From CAYVUI01 sp964454745 (GTDB lineage Bacteria > Planctomycetota > Phycisphaerae > Sedimentisphaerales > Anaerohalosphaeraceae): DNA of 63,683 nucleotides. Both the position numbers and the translations under genes were made by a program. Positions 45,966-55,381 of this stretch are shown piece by piece. Location: assembly GCA_964454745.1 (NCBI GenBank), contig CAYVUI010000004.1:1-63683 (forward strand). The letters are read 5' to 3'. Each line of letters opens with the position of its first letter. Within the stretch, counting starts at the first letter, position 1. A model generated the notes under the pieces. The model was not told the DNA's origin, made no database searches, and saw nothing but the letters and a program-made list of their open reading frames with translations.

Positions 45966-48900
45966 ATGATGAGATCCGTTTATATCCAAAAACAGAAAAA
46001 AACGATGTTCATCTTCCGCCCAGGGCGAGGAGGCGTGGGGTGCGTTCTCTTCCTGTTTCTTGTATTTTTCATGGGTGAGGCTTGCTGTAAAGCGGCGAGT
46101 ATCGAGGAAATTTCGCATGAATTTTTTTCGCGGGTCGATCTCGACCGCCCGGAGCTGTCGGCAGTTAAAACCGCGTATCTCTCGGGCAGCTATGGGGCAG
46201 CCCTGGACGGCTATCGTGACATTTTTGTAGATCGAATGTCCGGGCTGAACCTGGGCAGCGCAGAGGGATTCTGGAGCCAGGGCGCTACTTCCGCCTCGAT
46301 GGCGTACACGGGCACGATCAAGATGGATGCGATGGGAACGGGGTATTGCACCTATACCATCGGGGTTCCCGGCAGCGTTCAATGGTTCCCCCTGGTGGAT
46401 TGTTATATAGATTTTGGCCGTGACGTTTCTTCCATGCACTGGACGGGAATCATCGTCAAGGCTTATCTCGAGGGGCAGTCTCAAAGCTATCTCGAAAGAT
46501 TTTGTGATTATTGGAATGATTTTGCGACGAACTGGATGGATGCGCGTCCTTCGAACGGATATCCGTACAGCGATACGCTCCACTGGGCATGGAAATCCGG
46601 TTTATACCTTGCATGGCGTACGGATAATTTTATGCGTTTTTATTGTGCGGCGTGCCGGTATTCTCCCATGCAGGCGAAGGCATCGATTTCCGGTGCAGAG
46701 CTGGCGGCCATTCTGATCCAGCTTACCACGCTTGAGATTCCGGACCTGGCCGGTTTTCGGTACCCGGCGACTCCAAACCAGCAGGTGCTCGCGATCCAGG
46801 CGTTGTTGAAGGCCTCGGCGGCACTGGAAGATTTCCAGGATGTCGACACCTGGAGACAGTTTGCCCTGGCCAAGGCCCAGGAATACGTTACGGCCGGCAA
46901 TTATCTTGCAGACGGGTCCGACCAGGAGCAGTCTTTTAACTACAACGCGGGGCTCATCGATTCCGCCCAGCAAATGATTGACTTGATCGACGAGATTTTC
47001 CCCGATGACGAGCAGGCCCAGGCGATTGTGGATAAGCTTTCAGAGGCGAAACTATACCGTACCCGTTTCCTGGAGCAGCTCAAAAGCCCGATCGGCAGCA
47101 CCCCGGCGACGGGGACATCGAGTATGACGGTGCCGACGGATTATTCCGCGGTGAGCTATGCAAATTTTGACTCCATTTATTTCCCGTACGGCGGGTACAC
47201 GGTTCTGCGGTCGGGCTGGGACCGGCTGGCACGTTATCTCTTTTTCAAGAGCAGCCGTATCGGGTACGGGCATTATGTCGAAGACGGATTGCATCTGACA
47301 TTGTGCGCGTATGGCAAGAATCTGCTGATTGCCGGGGGCCCCAACAGTTACAGCGGCGAACCGGCGGATGTGTATTACCGGTCGTCTTTTTCACGCAATA
47401 CGATTGCGGTCGATGGCTGCGGCCAGACTTCCCGCAGCGGGAACCAATTGCCGGCGAACGGCTATCCGGATCCGATTCAAGCCCGGTGGCACCATTCGGG
47501 GTATTTTGATTTTGTTGAGGGTTTTTACCCCTATGGTTATGGCGATAAAATTACCGATGTCACGCATGACCGTACGGTGCTGCATGTGAGAAACGCGGGG
47601 CTTTTCATCGTGACCGACCGTTTACGGACGGGGGACTCGCACCTCTACAATCTTACCTGGGGATTCGACTCGGCTTTTGCCGGCAGTGACGTACAGTATG
47701 ACCCCGCCAATCAGAGGCTGTACACCGCCAAGAGCGGGCATCCGAATTTGATGCTACAGCATTTTACCGATGCGGATCTTGCACTGGAAATGTATCATGG
47801 GGACAGCAGTGTCAGCAGTCCCGACGCGGTCGGTGTGGACTGGCTGGGCTGGTACACGCCGGTGTCCGGGCATAGTAACAATATTGCGAAAGTAGATGCC
47901 CACCTGCGATGGAACGGCAGCGGTCCACAGCAGATCGTGAGCCTCTTGTACCCCCAAAGCGGTACAGCGTTTGATGTGAACGCTCTTGTATCGCATGGCA
48001 ACGGTTTTGATCTGACCCTGGGCAGCGGGGCCAGGATCAGTTTTCGTGCGGCTTTGGCGGGGCAGAGCCTGACGGCGGGGGGGGTAAGTGTTACAGGTGA
48101 AATGCTTGCTGTGGTAGATGTTTCCGGTGAGCCACTGCGAGGGGTTGTGATCGGGTGCGCGGGTCAGGAAGTACAGATCGACGGGCAGACCCGGCCCAGC
48201 GGATGCGAGGATTTTGAGTTCCGTTGGGACAGCGGGAGCCTGCATATCGTCAAGATTCAAGCTCCTGGTCAATTTCGCTGGCAGGGGGAGGGGGATCAAA
48301 TCTACCCGGTCTATCGCCCTGTTGCCCCGGAGCCGGTCACTACGGGGGATTTTAACGCGGACGGCAAGGTCCATTTTGTTGATTATTCGCGAATTAGTTC
48401 TGCCTGGATGCATGAATACAATCCTGGGGATCCCGATCCGGATGTGATCATCGCGGATCTTTGTACCGATGGAAGGATCGATGTAAGCGACCTGGCCCTT
48501 TTCTGTCAGAAATGGCTGAAGATCTCGCCGTACCTGTGGTGGGCGTTTACAGGGGACGATGTCAGCCAGGTGCAGGATTGGGGATCGCTGGGTTTACCGG
48601 GACAGTTTGCCGGTTCGCCCTCGTGGACGACAAATTCGCCTGCGTCTTCGCGTGCGGTGGTCCTGGACGGGGCCGAAGATTTTGTCTTTGCAGATTCATT
48701 TGATACCCTCACCGGGGGGCAGGAAAGAACCATAAGCGTCTGGATCAAAACAGACCGCTGCGGACCGATTGCCGGCTGGGGAGATGAAAGCGGCGACGGC
48801 CAGGCTTTTGCGCTGGTTGTGCAGGATGAGTACGGCCTGGCGGGAACCCTGGGGGTTCTTTCGGGCACTGGATATAAAATCGGCAGGACGGACCTTCGCG

Positions 48901-49154
48901 ATAACCAGTGGCACCACGTTGCCGTGGTTTTACCCGATGACGGGTCCGCGGATGTCTGGGAAGCCAAACTCTATGTGGATGGCTCAGAAGAAAGGTACAG
49001 TGCTTTCCGAAGCCATCCGGTAAACACGAGCGCGGGGTCTCTCAGGCTCGGTGCCGATTGGCAGGGTAGCTGTTATTTCACCGGAGCGATGGACGAATTC
49101 AAGATATTCCGTGCTGCTTTGAGCCCGCTATCTGTTGCCGAGCTGATGGAGTGA
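45966..49154 (+). CDS. heparinase II/III-family protein with dockerin-like and LamG domains; key His replaced
   Basis: About 1,062 residues; start uncertain (GTG at 45948, ATGATG at 45966 or ATG at 46005, none with a good ribosome binding site). Signal peptide, helical toroid (TPNQQVLAIQ, SDQEQSFNYN), beta-sandwich with FDSIYFPYGGYTVLRSGW. Where the two paralogues have GHNT or AHNS before the VDG motif, this one reads SRNTIAVDG, and LIDSGG is LIAGGP. Next come dockerin-like loops (about residues 795-850: FNADGKVHFVDYS, LCTDGRIDVSDLALF) and a C-terminal LamG/concanavalin-like domain (about 855-1060, ending ALSPLSVAELME). It may be a weakened lyase or a binding protein. Confidence 0.82.
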   Translation: MMRSVYIQKQKKTMFIFRPGRGGVGCVLFLFLVFFMGEACCKAASIEEISHEFFSRVDLDRPELSAVKTAYLSGSYGAALDGYRDIFVDRMSGLNLGSAEGFWSQGATSASMAYTGTIKMDAMGTGYCTYTIGVPGSVQWFPLVDCYIDFGRDVSSMHWTGIIVKAYLEGQSQSYLERFCDYWNDFATNWMDARPSNGYPYSDTLHWAWKSGLYLAWRTDNFMRFYCAACRYSPMQAKASISGAELAAILIQLTTLEIPDLAGFRYPATPNQQVLAIQALLKASAALEDFQDVDTWRQFALAKAQEYVTAGNYLADGSDQEQSFNYNAGLIDSAQQMIDLIDEIFPDDEQAQAIVDKLSEAKLYRTRFLEQLKSPIGSTPATGTSSMTVPTDYSAVSYANFDSIYFPYGGYTVLRSGWDRLARYLFFKSSRIGYGHYVEDGLHLTLCAYGKNLLIAGGPNSYSGEPADVYYRSSFSRNTIAVDGCGQTSRSGNQLPANGYPDPIQARWHHSGYFDFVEGFYPYGYGDKITDVTHDRTVLHVRNAGLFIVTDRLRTGDSHLYNLTWGFDSAFAGSDVQYDPANQRLYTAKSGHPNLMLQHFTDADLALEMYHGDSSVSSPDAVGVDWLGWYTPVSGHSNNIAKVDAHLRWNGSGPQQIVSLLYPQSGTAFDVNALVSHGNGFDLTLGSGARISFRAALAGQSLTAGGVSVTGEMLAVVDVSGEPLRGVVIGCAGQEVQIDGQTRPSGCEDFEFRWDSGSLHIVKIQAPGQFRWQGEGDQIYPVYRPVAPEPVTTGDFNADGKVHFVDYSRISSAWMHEYNPGDPDPDVIIADLCTDGRIDVSDLALFCQKWLKISPYLWWAFTGDDVSQVQDWGSLGLPGQFAGSPSWTTNSPASSRAVVLDGAEDFVFADSFDTLTGGQERTISVWIKTDRCGPIAGWGDESGDGQAFALVVQDEYGLAGTLGVLSGTGYKIGRTDLRDNQWHHVAVVLPDDGSADVWEAKLYVDGSEERYSAFRSHPVNTSAGSLRLGADWQGSCYFTGAMDEFKIFRAALSPLSVAELME

Positions 49155-49181
49155 TACACAAGTTGATCGATTGGAGATTAA

Positions 49182-50009
49182 ATGATAACACCTGGTTTAT
49201 GTACGGTAACTTTCAGCCAAAAGCCGATTGAAGAAGTCCTGGATTTGACCGAAAAGGCGGGACTTCATGCCATCGAATGTTTTGGCGGTGCGCACGTAAA
49301 GCCGGGCGATACCAACAAGGCACGTCAGGTCCGGGCTCTTTGCAGCAAAAAGGGAATTAAGATTCCAAGCTACGGTTCGTATTATCGGGCAGGCGTTGGC
49401 GGAAAAGACGGCGAATCTTTTGAATCCGTGCTTGACACTGCCTTGGAGCTTGGTTGTGACAATATCCGCATCTGGGCCGGGGACCGGGATACCGATCAGG
49501 CGGACGAAGCTTACCTGTCTAGGGCGGTTGAGGATACACTTCGGATTGCGGAATTGTCAAATAAGCACGGGATGTGCATTTCGTTCGAGTATCACAAGGG
49601 CAGTTTGACGGACACAAATGAAAATGCGCAAAAGTTTGCAAAACAGGTCGAACGTGAGAATATCAAATTTTACTGGCAGCCTCCCAACGGCAAAAGTTAT
49701 GATTACTGCATGGAGGGCTTGCAGGGTCTCGGTGACCGGCTGGGCCATGTGCATATCTTTCACTGGACGGTTGGCTCGCCCGATGAAAATCGGCTCGAAG
49801 CGGGCCGCGAACCGGTCTGGCCCGACGATTATTACCGGCACCTTTTGCACGAAGGAAAAGAGCGTTGGATGGGGTATCTTGAGTATATAAACGGACTTGC
49901 GGACTTGCGGTATTGTTTATTGGAGTTTGTCAAGGACGACAGCGCGGAAAGCTTCCTGCAGGACGCTTCCACATTACGGGAAATGATAAATTCACTGAAT
50001 CGGGAATGA
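49182..50009 (+). CDS. sugar phosphate isomerase/epimerase family (AP endonuclease 2-like TIM barrel)
   Basis: A 275-residue xylose-isomerase-like TIM barrel. Typical strand motifs are present: AIECFGGAHV, the IRIWAG strand, ISFEYHKGSL (metal Glu), and GHVHIFHW (His near the metal), then the late YLLEF-type strand YCLLEFVKD. Such enzymes isomerise or epimerise free or phosphorylated sugars or keto-acids in the cytoplasm. It has no signal peptide and leads straight into the dehydrogenase gene 12 bp later. Here it would act on a monosaccharide or 4-deoxy-keto-uronate imported by the symporter; this is inference from context. Confidence 0.88.
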   Translation: MITPGLCTVTFSQKPIEEVLDLTEKAGLHAIECFGGAHVKPGDTNKARQVRALCSKKGIKIPSYGSYYRAGVGGKDGESFESVLDTALELGCDNIRIWAGDRDTDQADEAYLSRAVEDTLRIAELSNKHGMCISFEYHKGSLTDTNENAQKFAKQVERENIKFYWQPPNGKSYDYCMEGLQGLGDRLGHVHIFHWTVGSPDENRLEAGREPVWPDDYYRHLLHEGKERWMGYLEYINGLADLRYCLLEFVKDDSAESFLQDASTLREMINSLNRE

Positions 50010-50021
50010 ATGGATTAGCTA

Positions 50022-51020
50022 ATGAAAAACGGGATTATAGTTAAAAACGATATGTTTTTTGAATTGTACGGTCCGGATGAGATCAAGGATATTTCTCGGA
50101 TGATCCATATTTACATGAATCCGCTTTCGACGGAACAGGTACTCAAAGACCCGACCGTCCTGGAACAGGCGGAAGTGATCATGACCGAGTGGGGTTCTTT
50201 TCGGTTCGATTCAGATCTTCTCGGGTATCTCAAGAATCTTGAGGCGGTCTTTTATGCCGGCGGTGCAATCAGCGGGCTGGTGTCAGAGGAATTCTGGGAC
50301 CGGGGAATTCTGATTTCCTCGGCGTATGGTGCCAATGCGATCTCGGTCGCGCAGTACACGGTTTCGCAGATTTTAAGTTGTGTCAAGCGGATCTGGTCTT
50401 ATTCGCAGGCGACGAAAGAGGCACGGGATTTTGTCGCGCGGGACACTTTTTATATGCCCGGTACCTACAATACGACGCTCGGGATCATTTCGCTCGGGAT
50501 GATCGGGTGGCAGGTCTGTAAGTATATCCAGGCGATTACGGAGATGAAGGTGATCGCTTATGACCCGTACGTTTCGAAGGACCAGGCCAACGCGATGAAT
50601 GTCGAGCTTTGTTCGCTGGAAGACCTGTTCCGGTTAAGCGATGTTGTTTCCGTACATACCCCGGTTCGCGATGAGACACGCGGTATGATTTCGGGGCAGC
50701 ATCTTGCGTCCATGAAAAAGAATTCCTCGTTTATCAATACTGCGCGGGGTGCGATCGTACAGGAAAAAGAAATGATCGAGGTTCTGAAAGTCCGGCCGGA
50801 CATCCTGGCCGTGCTGGATGTGACCGAACCGGAGCCGCCTGTGCCGGACAGCGAGCTGTACGATCTCGAGAACGTAATCCTGACCCCGCATATTGCCGGG
50901 TGCATGGGCCCGGAGTGCATTCGAATGGGCCGGTATATGGTCGAGGAGCTCGAGCGGTATGTTACCGGGAAAAAGCTGAAATGGCAGATTACGCGGCAGC
51001 AGGCAGCGATTATGGCATAA
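50022..51020 (+). CDS. D-2-hydroxyacid dehydrogenase family (NAD-dependent)
   Basis: A 332-residue phosphoglycerate-dehydrogenase-like enzyme. It has a modified NAD fold motif TLGIISLGMIGWQVCKYI, the conserved Arg in INTARGAIV, Glu in VTEPEPP and the catalytic His in LTPHIAGCMG. Family members reduce or oxidise 2-hydroxy/2-keto acids. In uronate loci relatives act on keto-sugar acids after lyase cleavage. It is the second cytoplasmic enzyme of the set, between the isomerase and the symporter, and is probably translated from the same mRNA. Confidence 0.9.
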   Translation: MKNGIIVKNDMFFELYGPDEIKDISRMIHIYMNPLSTEQVLKDPTVLEQAEVIMTEWGSFRFDSDLLGYLKNLEAVFYAGGAISGLVSEEFWDRGILISSAYGANAISVAQYTVSQILSCVKRIWSYSQATKEARDFVARDTFYMPGTYNTTLGIISLGMIGWQVCKYIQAITEMKVIAYDPYVSKDQANAMNVELCSLEDLFRLSDVVSVHTPVRDETRGMISGQHLASMKKNSSFINTARGAIVQEKEMIEVLKVRPDILAVLDVTEPEPPVPDSELYDLENVILTPHIAGCMGPECIRMGRYMVEELERYVTGKKLKWQITRQQAAIMA

Positions 51021-51042
51021 CCGCGGAAGGAAAGGAATCCAA

Positions 51043-52896
51043 ATGAAGCCGTCTGTTACCGTATATGATTATTTCATGATCGGTTTCTATCTTTTGTTCA
51101 TGGTCGTGATCGGTTTTCTTCACCGCAGCAAGAGCAAAGATACGAGCGATTATTTTCGCGCGGGTGGTGCCGTGTCCTGGTGGCTGGTGGGGGCCTCTTC
51201 TTTCGTCTTGGTGTTTTCGGCCTGGACATTTGTCGGGTGCGCGGGCAAAGTCTATGCTTCGGGGACGCTTGCCTCTCTGATCTTCCTTTTGAACGCGGCA
51301 GCACTGCTTTTTACGTTCTGGCTGGGGCCCAAGATCCGGCGGTTGCGCGTGATTACGTGGGTCAGCGCGATTGAGATCCGGTACGGAAAGATCGCCGAGC
51401 AGTTTTACGCCTGGGTTACGATGGTAATCGGATTTGCGATCGGGGGCGTTGCCCTGTACACGCTGGCGGTTTTTATGGCCCCGATTTTCGGGTTGAGCGT
51501 CGAGCTCATCACGGTGATCGTAGGGGCAGTGATCACACTGATGGCAGCATCGGGAGGGTTAAAGGGCTTGATGGCCAGCGATTTCGTTCAGTGCATGCTG
51601 ATCGTTTTTATCGCGGTGATGACGGCATTTGTCGTGCTGCAGACGCCTGAGGTCGGCGGCTTTGCCGGGCTGCTTGACAAGATTCCGTCAGGACATTTGC
51701 GCTGGTCGGAATATGAAGCGACGCAGGTGTTATGGTTCTGGGGCATTGCAATATTTATCAACCAAATCATTTCGATGAACAATGTTCAGGCCGGTGCGTC
51801 GAAATATATCTCCGTGCGAAATGAGCGCGAGGCCCGCCTGGCCGTTTTGATTCCTTTTGCGGGAATGTTCCTTTTGCCGGTCGTAGCCTTTATTCCTCCC
51901 CTGGCGGCCACCTTTTTACTGCCCGACCTGGAGGCCATGTACCCGGGGCTGAACAACCCGGGCGAGGCAGCCTACGTGGCGGTGGCGATGAAGGTGCTTC
52001 CCAGGGGAATGGTGGGGCTTTTGGCCAGCGCGATTTTTGCCGCATCGGTGACGAGTTTGAACGCGGCACTTACGATCAATTCTTCGGTCTTTGTGAAGAA
52101 TATTTATCAGCCCCTGTTTCGCAAGACCGCTTCGGAGAAGGAACTGCTGCTGATCAGCCGGGTGACAATGGTGGTCCTGGGATTGATTTTGATTGTCATT
52201 GGGCTCAAGATCGGTGAGATCAAGAACTTGCCTTTGTTTGATATTACACTGCTGATCGCGGGACTGATCAGTATTCCGCTGATGATTCCACTGTTCCTGG
52301 CACTGATTATTAAAAAAACGCCTTCGTGGTCCTCGTGGAGTACGGTTCTGCTTGGTTTGGGTACGGCGGCGTATTCCCGGTTTTATGTTTCGGGAGATTT
52401 CATTTCCGGGCTTCTGGGTCTGGAACGTGAGTTTACCCAGCAGGAGATGATTGACGCAAAATTCGCTTTCACGATTTTTGCGACCACAATTGTTTCGGTT
52501 TCGTGGTTTTTACTCAGCCGCCTGTTCTATCGGTATGAACCTCAATGGATCAAGAATAGCGTCAATGAGTTCTGCCGCCGGATCGATACGCCGATTGACG
52601 AAAAGGCTGAAGGTGTGGAGGACAGCACGGCGGGGCAGGCTGCGATGGTTGGCAGGCTGTGTGTGATCTATGGTGCCGTGGTTTTGGGATGTCTGGTCAT
52701 CCCCAACGATTTAAGCGGGAGGCTTTGTTTCGTGTTCTGCGGCGGGGGCATGGCGGCGGTGGGATTTTTGCTGCTGTGGGCGGCAAAGAAGAAGCGAAAA
52801 GACGCATTGGAGCTTGAATCTGTACACGAAACGGGAGAAAATGACATGTTGATAGAAAATGTGGATGTTGTTTTAGAAAATGAACCAGGGAAGTGA
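51043..52896 (+). CDS. sodium:solute symporter (SSS family)
   Basis: A 617-residue membrane protein with about 13 transmembrane helices and SSS hallmarks: DYFRAGGAVSWWLVGASSF early, GAVITLMAASGGLKGLMASD in the middle, and an ASAIFAASVTSLNAALTINSS stretch at the sodium site. It imports a small organic solute (sugar, sugar acid) with Na+. It has a hydrophilic C-terminal tail of about 35 residues. With no SusC/SusD or ABC system in the locus it is the only visible importer, which implies that the secreted lyases bring the glycan down to small products. Confidence 0.93.
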   Translation: MKPSVTVYDYFMIGFYLLFMVVIGFLHRSKSKDTSDYFRAGGAVSWWLVGASSFVLVFSAWTFVGCAGKVYASGTLASLIFLLNAAALLFTFWLGPKIRRLRVITWVSAIEIRYGKIAEQFYAWVTMVIGFAIGGVALYTLAVFMAPIFGLSVELITVIVGAVITLMAASGGLKGLMASDFVQCMLIVFIAVMTAFVVLQTPEVGGFAGLLDKIPSGHLRWSEYEATQVLWFWGIAIFINQIISMNNVQAGASKYISVRNEREARLAVLIPFAGMFLLPVVAFIPPLAATFLLPDLEAMYPGLNNPGEAAYVAVAMKVLPRGMVGLLASAIFAASVTSLNAALTINSSVFVKNIYQPLFRKTASEKELLLISRVTMVVLGLILIVIGLKIGEIKNLPLFDITLLIAGLISIPLMIPLFLALIIKKTPSWSSWSTVLLGLGTAAYSRFYVSGDFISGLLGLEREFTQQEMIDAKFAFTIFATTIVSVSWFLLSRLFYRYEPQWIKNSVNEFCRRIDTPIDEKAEGVEDSTAGQAAMVGRLCVIYGAVVLGCLVIPNDLSGRLCFVFCGGGMAAVGFLLLWAAKKKRKDALELESVHETGENDMLIENVDVVLENEPGK

Positions 52897-52902
52897 GGTC
52901 GC

Positions 52903-54207
52903 ATGGGATCGGGGCAAATGCCGAATATTGTGCTGATCAGTTGTCATGATATCGGTCAGCATCTGGGCTGTTACGGGATTGATGCGGTATCGACGCCGAA
53001 TATCGACCGTCTTGCAGGGCAGGGAGTACGTTTTGAGAGGAGTTTTTGCACGGCGCCGCAGTGCAGCCCCAGCCGGGCATCGATTTATACAGGAAGGTAT
53101 CCGCACAATAATGGGGTGATGGGGCTGACGCATTATGATTTCGCATGGGATTTGCACGACGAGGAGAGGCATTTGGCCGGCCTTTTGAAAGAGGCGGGAT
53201 ACTTGACGGCCCTCGTTGGGGTCCAGCATGAGACGCGGTTTCCTGAACGGATGGGATTCGATCATTTGCAGATTCAGGAGCACCCGGTTTGCGAGCAGGT
53301 TGCAGAGGATGCTGTAGAGTGTTTAAAAGCCAATCGCGCAGGTGACAGCCCTTTTTATCTCCAGGTGGGATTTTTCGAGCCGCATCGCAGGTTCGATTTC
53401 GGCGGGGCGGTTGCGGATGACGAGAAGGGGGTATTTGTACCGGGGTACCTGGTTGAGGATGAAGGTGCGAATCGTGAGTTTGCGCAGTTCCAGGGGGCGA
53501 TCCGTAAAGTGGACCAGGCGATCGGGCAGATTCTTGACGGCCTGGAACGGGCGGGGCTGGCCGAGAATACGATTGTGATTTATACGGCCGATCATGGGAT
53601 TCCGTTTCCGCGTGCGAAGTGCAGTTTGTACGATCCCGGGATCGAGGTGCCTTTTGTGGTTCGCTGGCCCAAACGCGGATGGCAGGGGGGCAAGGTGTAT
53701 TCTGAGATGATCTCGAATATTGATTATCTGCCGACGTTATTGGACGCCATCGGTGCCAGGGTGCCGGAAAACGTGCAGGGCAGGAGTTTTTGCGGCCTGC
53801 TCGATGGAAAACAATACGAGGCGAGGGATGCCGTTTTTACGGAGCTGACGTATCACGATTACTTTAATCCCATGCGGAGTATTCGGACTCAGCGGTACAA
53901 ACTGATCGCCAATTTCACCACGGCCCCTGCGATTATGAGCCCTTCGCAGGATTATCGTCCTGCGACAATAACGGTTGAGCCGGCGGATCCTGCCTACGCG
54001 TATCATCCCCATCTCGAACTGTATGATCTCGAGCAGGATCAACTTGAGTTTACCAACCTGGCGGATGACAAGGAGTATGGGGATATTTGCAGGGAGCTTG
54101 GCCGGCGGCTGTTGGACTGGATGGAATCGACGGACGATCCGCTGCTGGAGGTTTGCCCTGCCAGTCCGCACCACGTGGAGACGATGAGACGACTAAGAGG
54201 TGCTTGA
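52903..54207 (+). CDS. cytoplasmic formylglycine-dependent sulfatase (S1 family)
   Basis: A 434-residue type I sulfatase. The C-x-P-S-R formylglycine motif (CSPSR, residues 54-58, followed by ASIYTGRYPHNNG) is intact, as are the N-terminal metal site NIVLISCHDIG and the late TADHGIPFP metal site. The SCHDIGQHLGCYG start and CSPSRASIYTGRYPHNNG resemble the N-sulfoglucosamine/S1_8-like group. There is no signal peptide, so it should act inside the cell on imported sulfated sugars. Activation needs a formylglycine-forming or anSME enzyme; none is in the window. It starts 6 bp after the symporter. Confidence 0.92.
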   Translation: MGSGQMPNIVLISCHDIGQHLGCYGIDAVSTPNIDRLAGQGVRFERSFCTAPQCSPSRASIYTGRYPHNNGVMGLTHYDFAWDLHDEERHLAGLLKEAGYLTALVGVQHETRFPERMGFDHLQIQEHPVCEQVAEDAVECLKANRAGDSPFYLQVGFFEPHRRFDFGGAVADDEKGVFVPGYLVEDEGANREFAQFQGAIRKVDQAIGQILDGLERAGLAENTIVIYTADHGIPFPRAKCSLYDPGIEVPFVVRWPKRGWQGGKVYSEMISNIDYLPTLLDAIGARVPENVQGRSFCGLLDGKQYEARDAVFTELTYHDYFNPMRSIRTQRYKLIANFTTAPAIMSPSQDYRPATITVEPADPAYAYHPHLELYDLEQDQLEFTNLADDKEYGDICRELGRRLLDWMESTDDPLLEVCPASPHHVETMRRLRGA

Positions 54208-54309
54208 GGATTGCAATAGACATGCACCAGCAAGAATATAGGATTCGGCATTGTGTACGTATAGATAGATTCTTTACCTTTATACAAATGATGGAGTTTA
54301 CGAGGCAAT

Positions 54310-55362
54310 ATGAGTACGAGAGATAATATTACTACAGCGCTAAACGGAGGGGTTCCGGATCGGACCCCGCTGACATTTTACAGCTGGATGGTGACAGGCG
54401 ACAGTGCGGACAAGGATGGGCTGTTGTTCGAGGATTCGTGGAAGCGGCTGTATGATCTTGGGCTTGGGATCTGTTATCATGCCCGCGTGATCCGGGAGGT
54501 GCAGCACGGGGTTGAGGACAGTGTCGAAACTCGCCAGGAGGGCGGGGACACGATTACGATCCAGCGCAAGAAGACGCCGGTCGGTACCATCGAGCAATTG
54601 TTTCGCAACGGCTGGCACCGGGAATACTGGATCAAGGGGCCCGCGGATTACAAGGTGATGACGTGGATTATGGACCATACAGAGCTGGTTCCGTGTTACG
54701 AGGAATATGAACGGGCGGATGCAGTCGTGGGTGAGAACGGCATCACGGTGATTCGTGCGTCGCGGACGCCGGCGATGATGATCAATGTCGACTGGGCGGG
54801 AACGGAGCAGTTTTGCATGGACCTTGCGCTGGAGGTCGATGAGCTGATGGAATTATACGAAGCGCGGAAGAAGCTTTTCGTGCAGGAGACTGAGTTGATC
54901 GCGAAAGGGCCGGGCCGGTTTGTAAAATGGCTGGAGAATCTGACGATCAGCATGATGGGCCCGGATAAGTACGGCAAGCTGCTGGTACCCTGTTACCAGC
55001 AATGTGTCCCGATATATGAAGCGGCGGATAAGCGTGTGATGGTGCATTATGACGGGGCCCTGAATGTGATTCGTGATCAGATCGCCCAGGCGCCGTTTCA
55101 CATGATCGAATCGCTGACCGAGGCCCCGGAAGGGGATATGACGTATGCCCAGTGTCGCCGGGCATGGCCGGAAAAGGTGTTCTGGGCCAATATCAATGTG
55201 GACCTGTATTACGAGCCCGCGGAGGTTTTGCACAAGGCTGTGATTGAGAAACGCGAGCGGGCGGGGAAAAAAGGGCTGGCCTTTGAGATATCAGAGGACA
55301 TGCCGACAAACTATGCCCAGAGTGTTCCTGTGGTCCTTGAGGCACTTGATGAAATTGGATAA
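54310..55362 (+). CDS. URO-D superfamily protein within the polysaccharide locus
   Basis: A 350-residue TIM-barrel protein of the URO-D/MtaA superfamily: an N-terminal PDRTPLTFYSWM (HemE-like position), internal MINVDWAGTEQFCMDLALE and KRVMVHYDGALNVIRD, a late strand VFWANINVD. The His-Tyr-Asp at residue about 245 stands where MtaA-type methyltransferases have His-x-Cys, as in the 35340 protein. The start is supported by GAGG. It lies between the sulfatase and a lyase, so a sugar-catabolic or methyl-transfer role is more likely than heme synthesis. The reaction is not known. Confidence 0.82.
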   Translation: MSTRDNITTALNGGVPDRTPLTFYSWMVTGDSADKDGLLFEDSWKRLYDLGLGICYHARVIREVQHGVEDSVETRQEGGDTITIQRKKTPVGTIEQLFRNGWHREYWIKGPADYKVMTWIMDHTELVPCYEEYERADAVVGENGITVIRASRTPAMMINVDWAGTEQFCMDLALEVDELMELYEARKKLFVQETELIAKGPGRFVKWLENLTISMMGPDKYGKLLVPCYQQCVPIYEAADKRVMVHYDGALNVIRDQIAQAPFHMIESLTEAPEGDMTYAQCRRAWPEKVFWANINVDLYYEPAEVLHKAVIEKRERAGKKGLAFEISEDMPTNYAQSVPVVLEALDEIG

Positions 55363-55381
55363 TGAATAAGGCGGTAAAATT

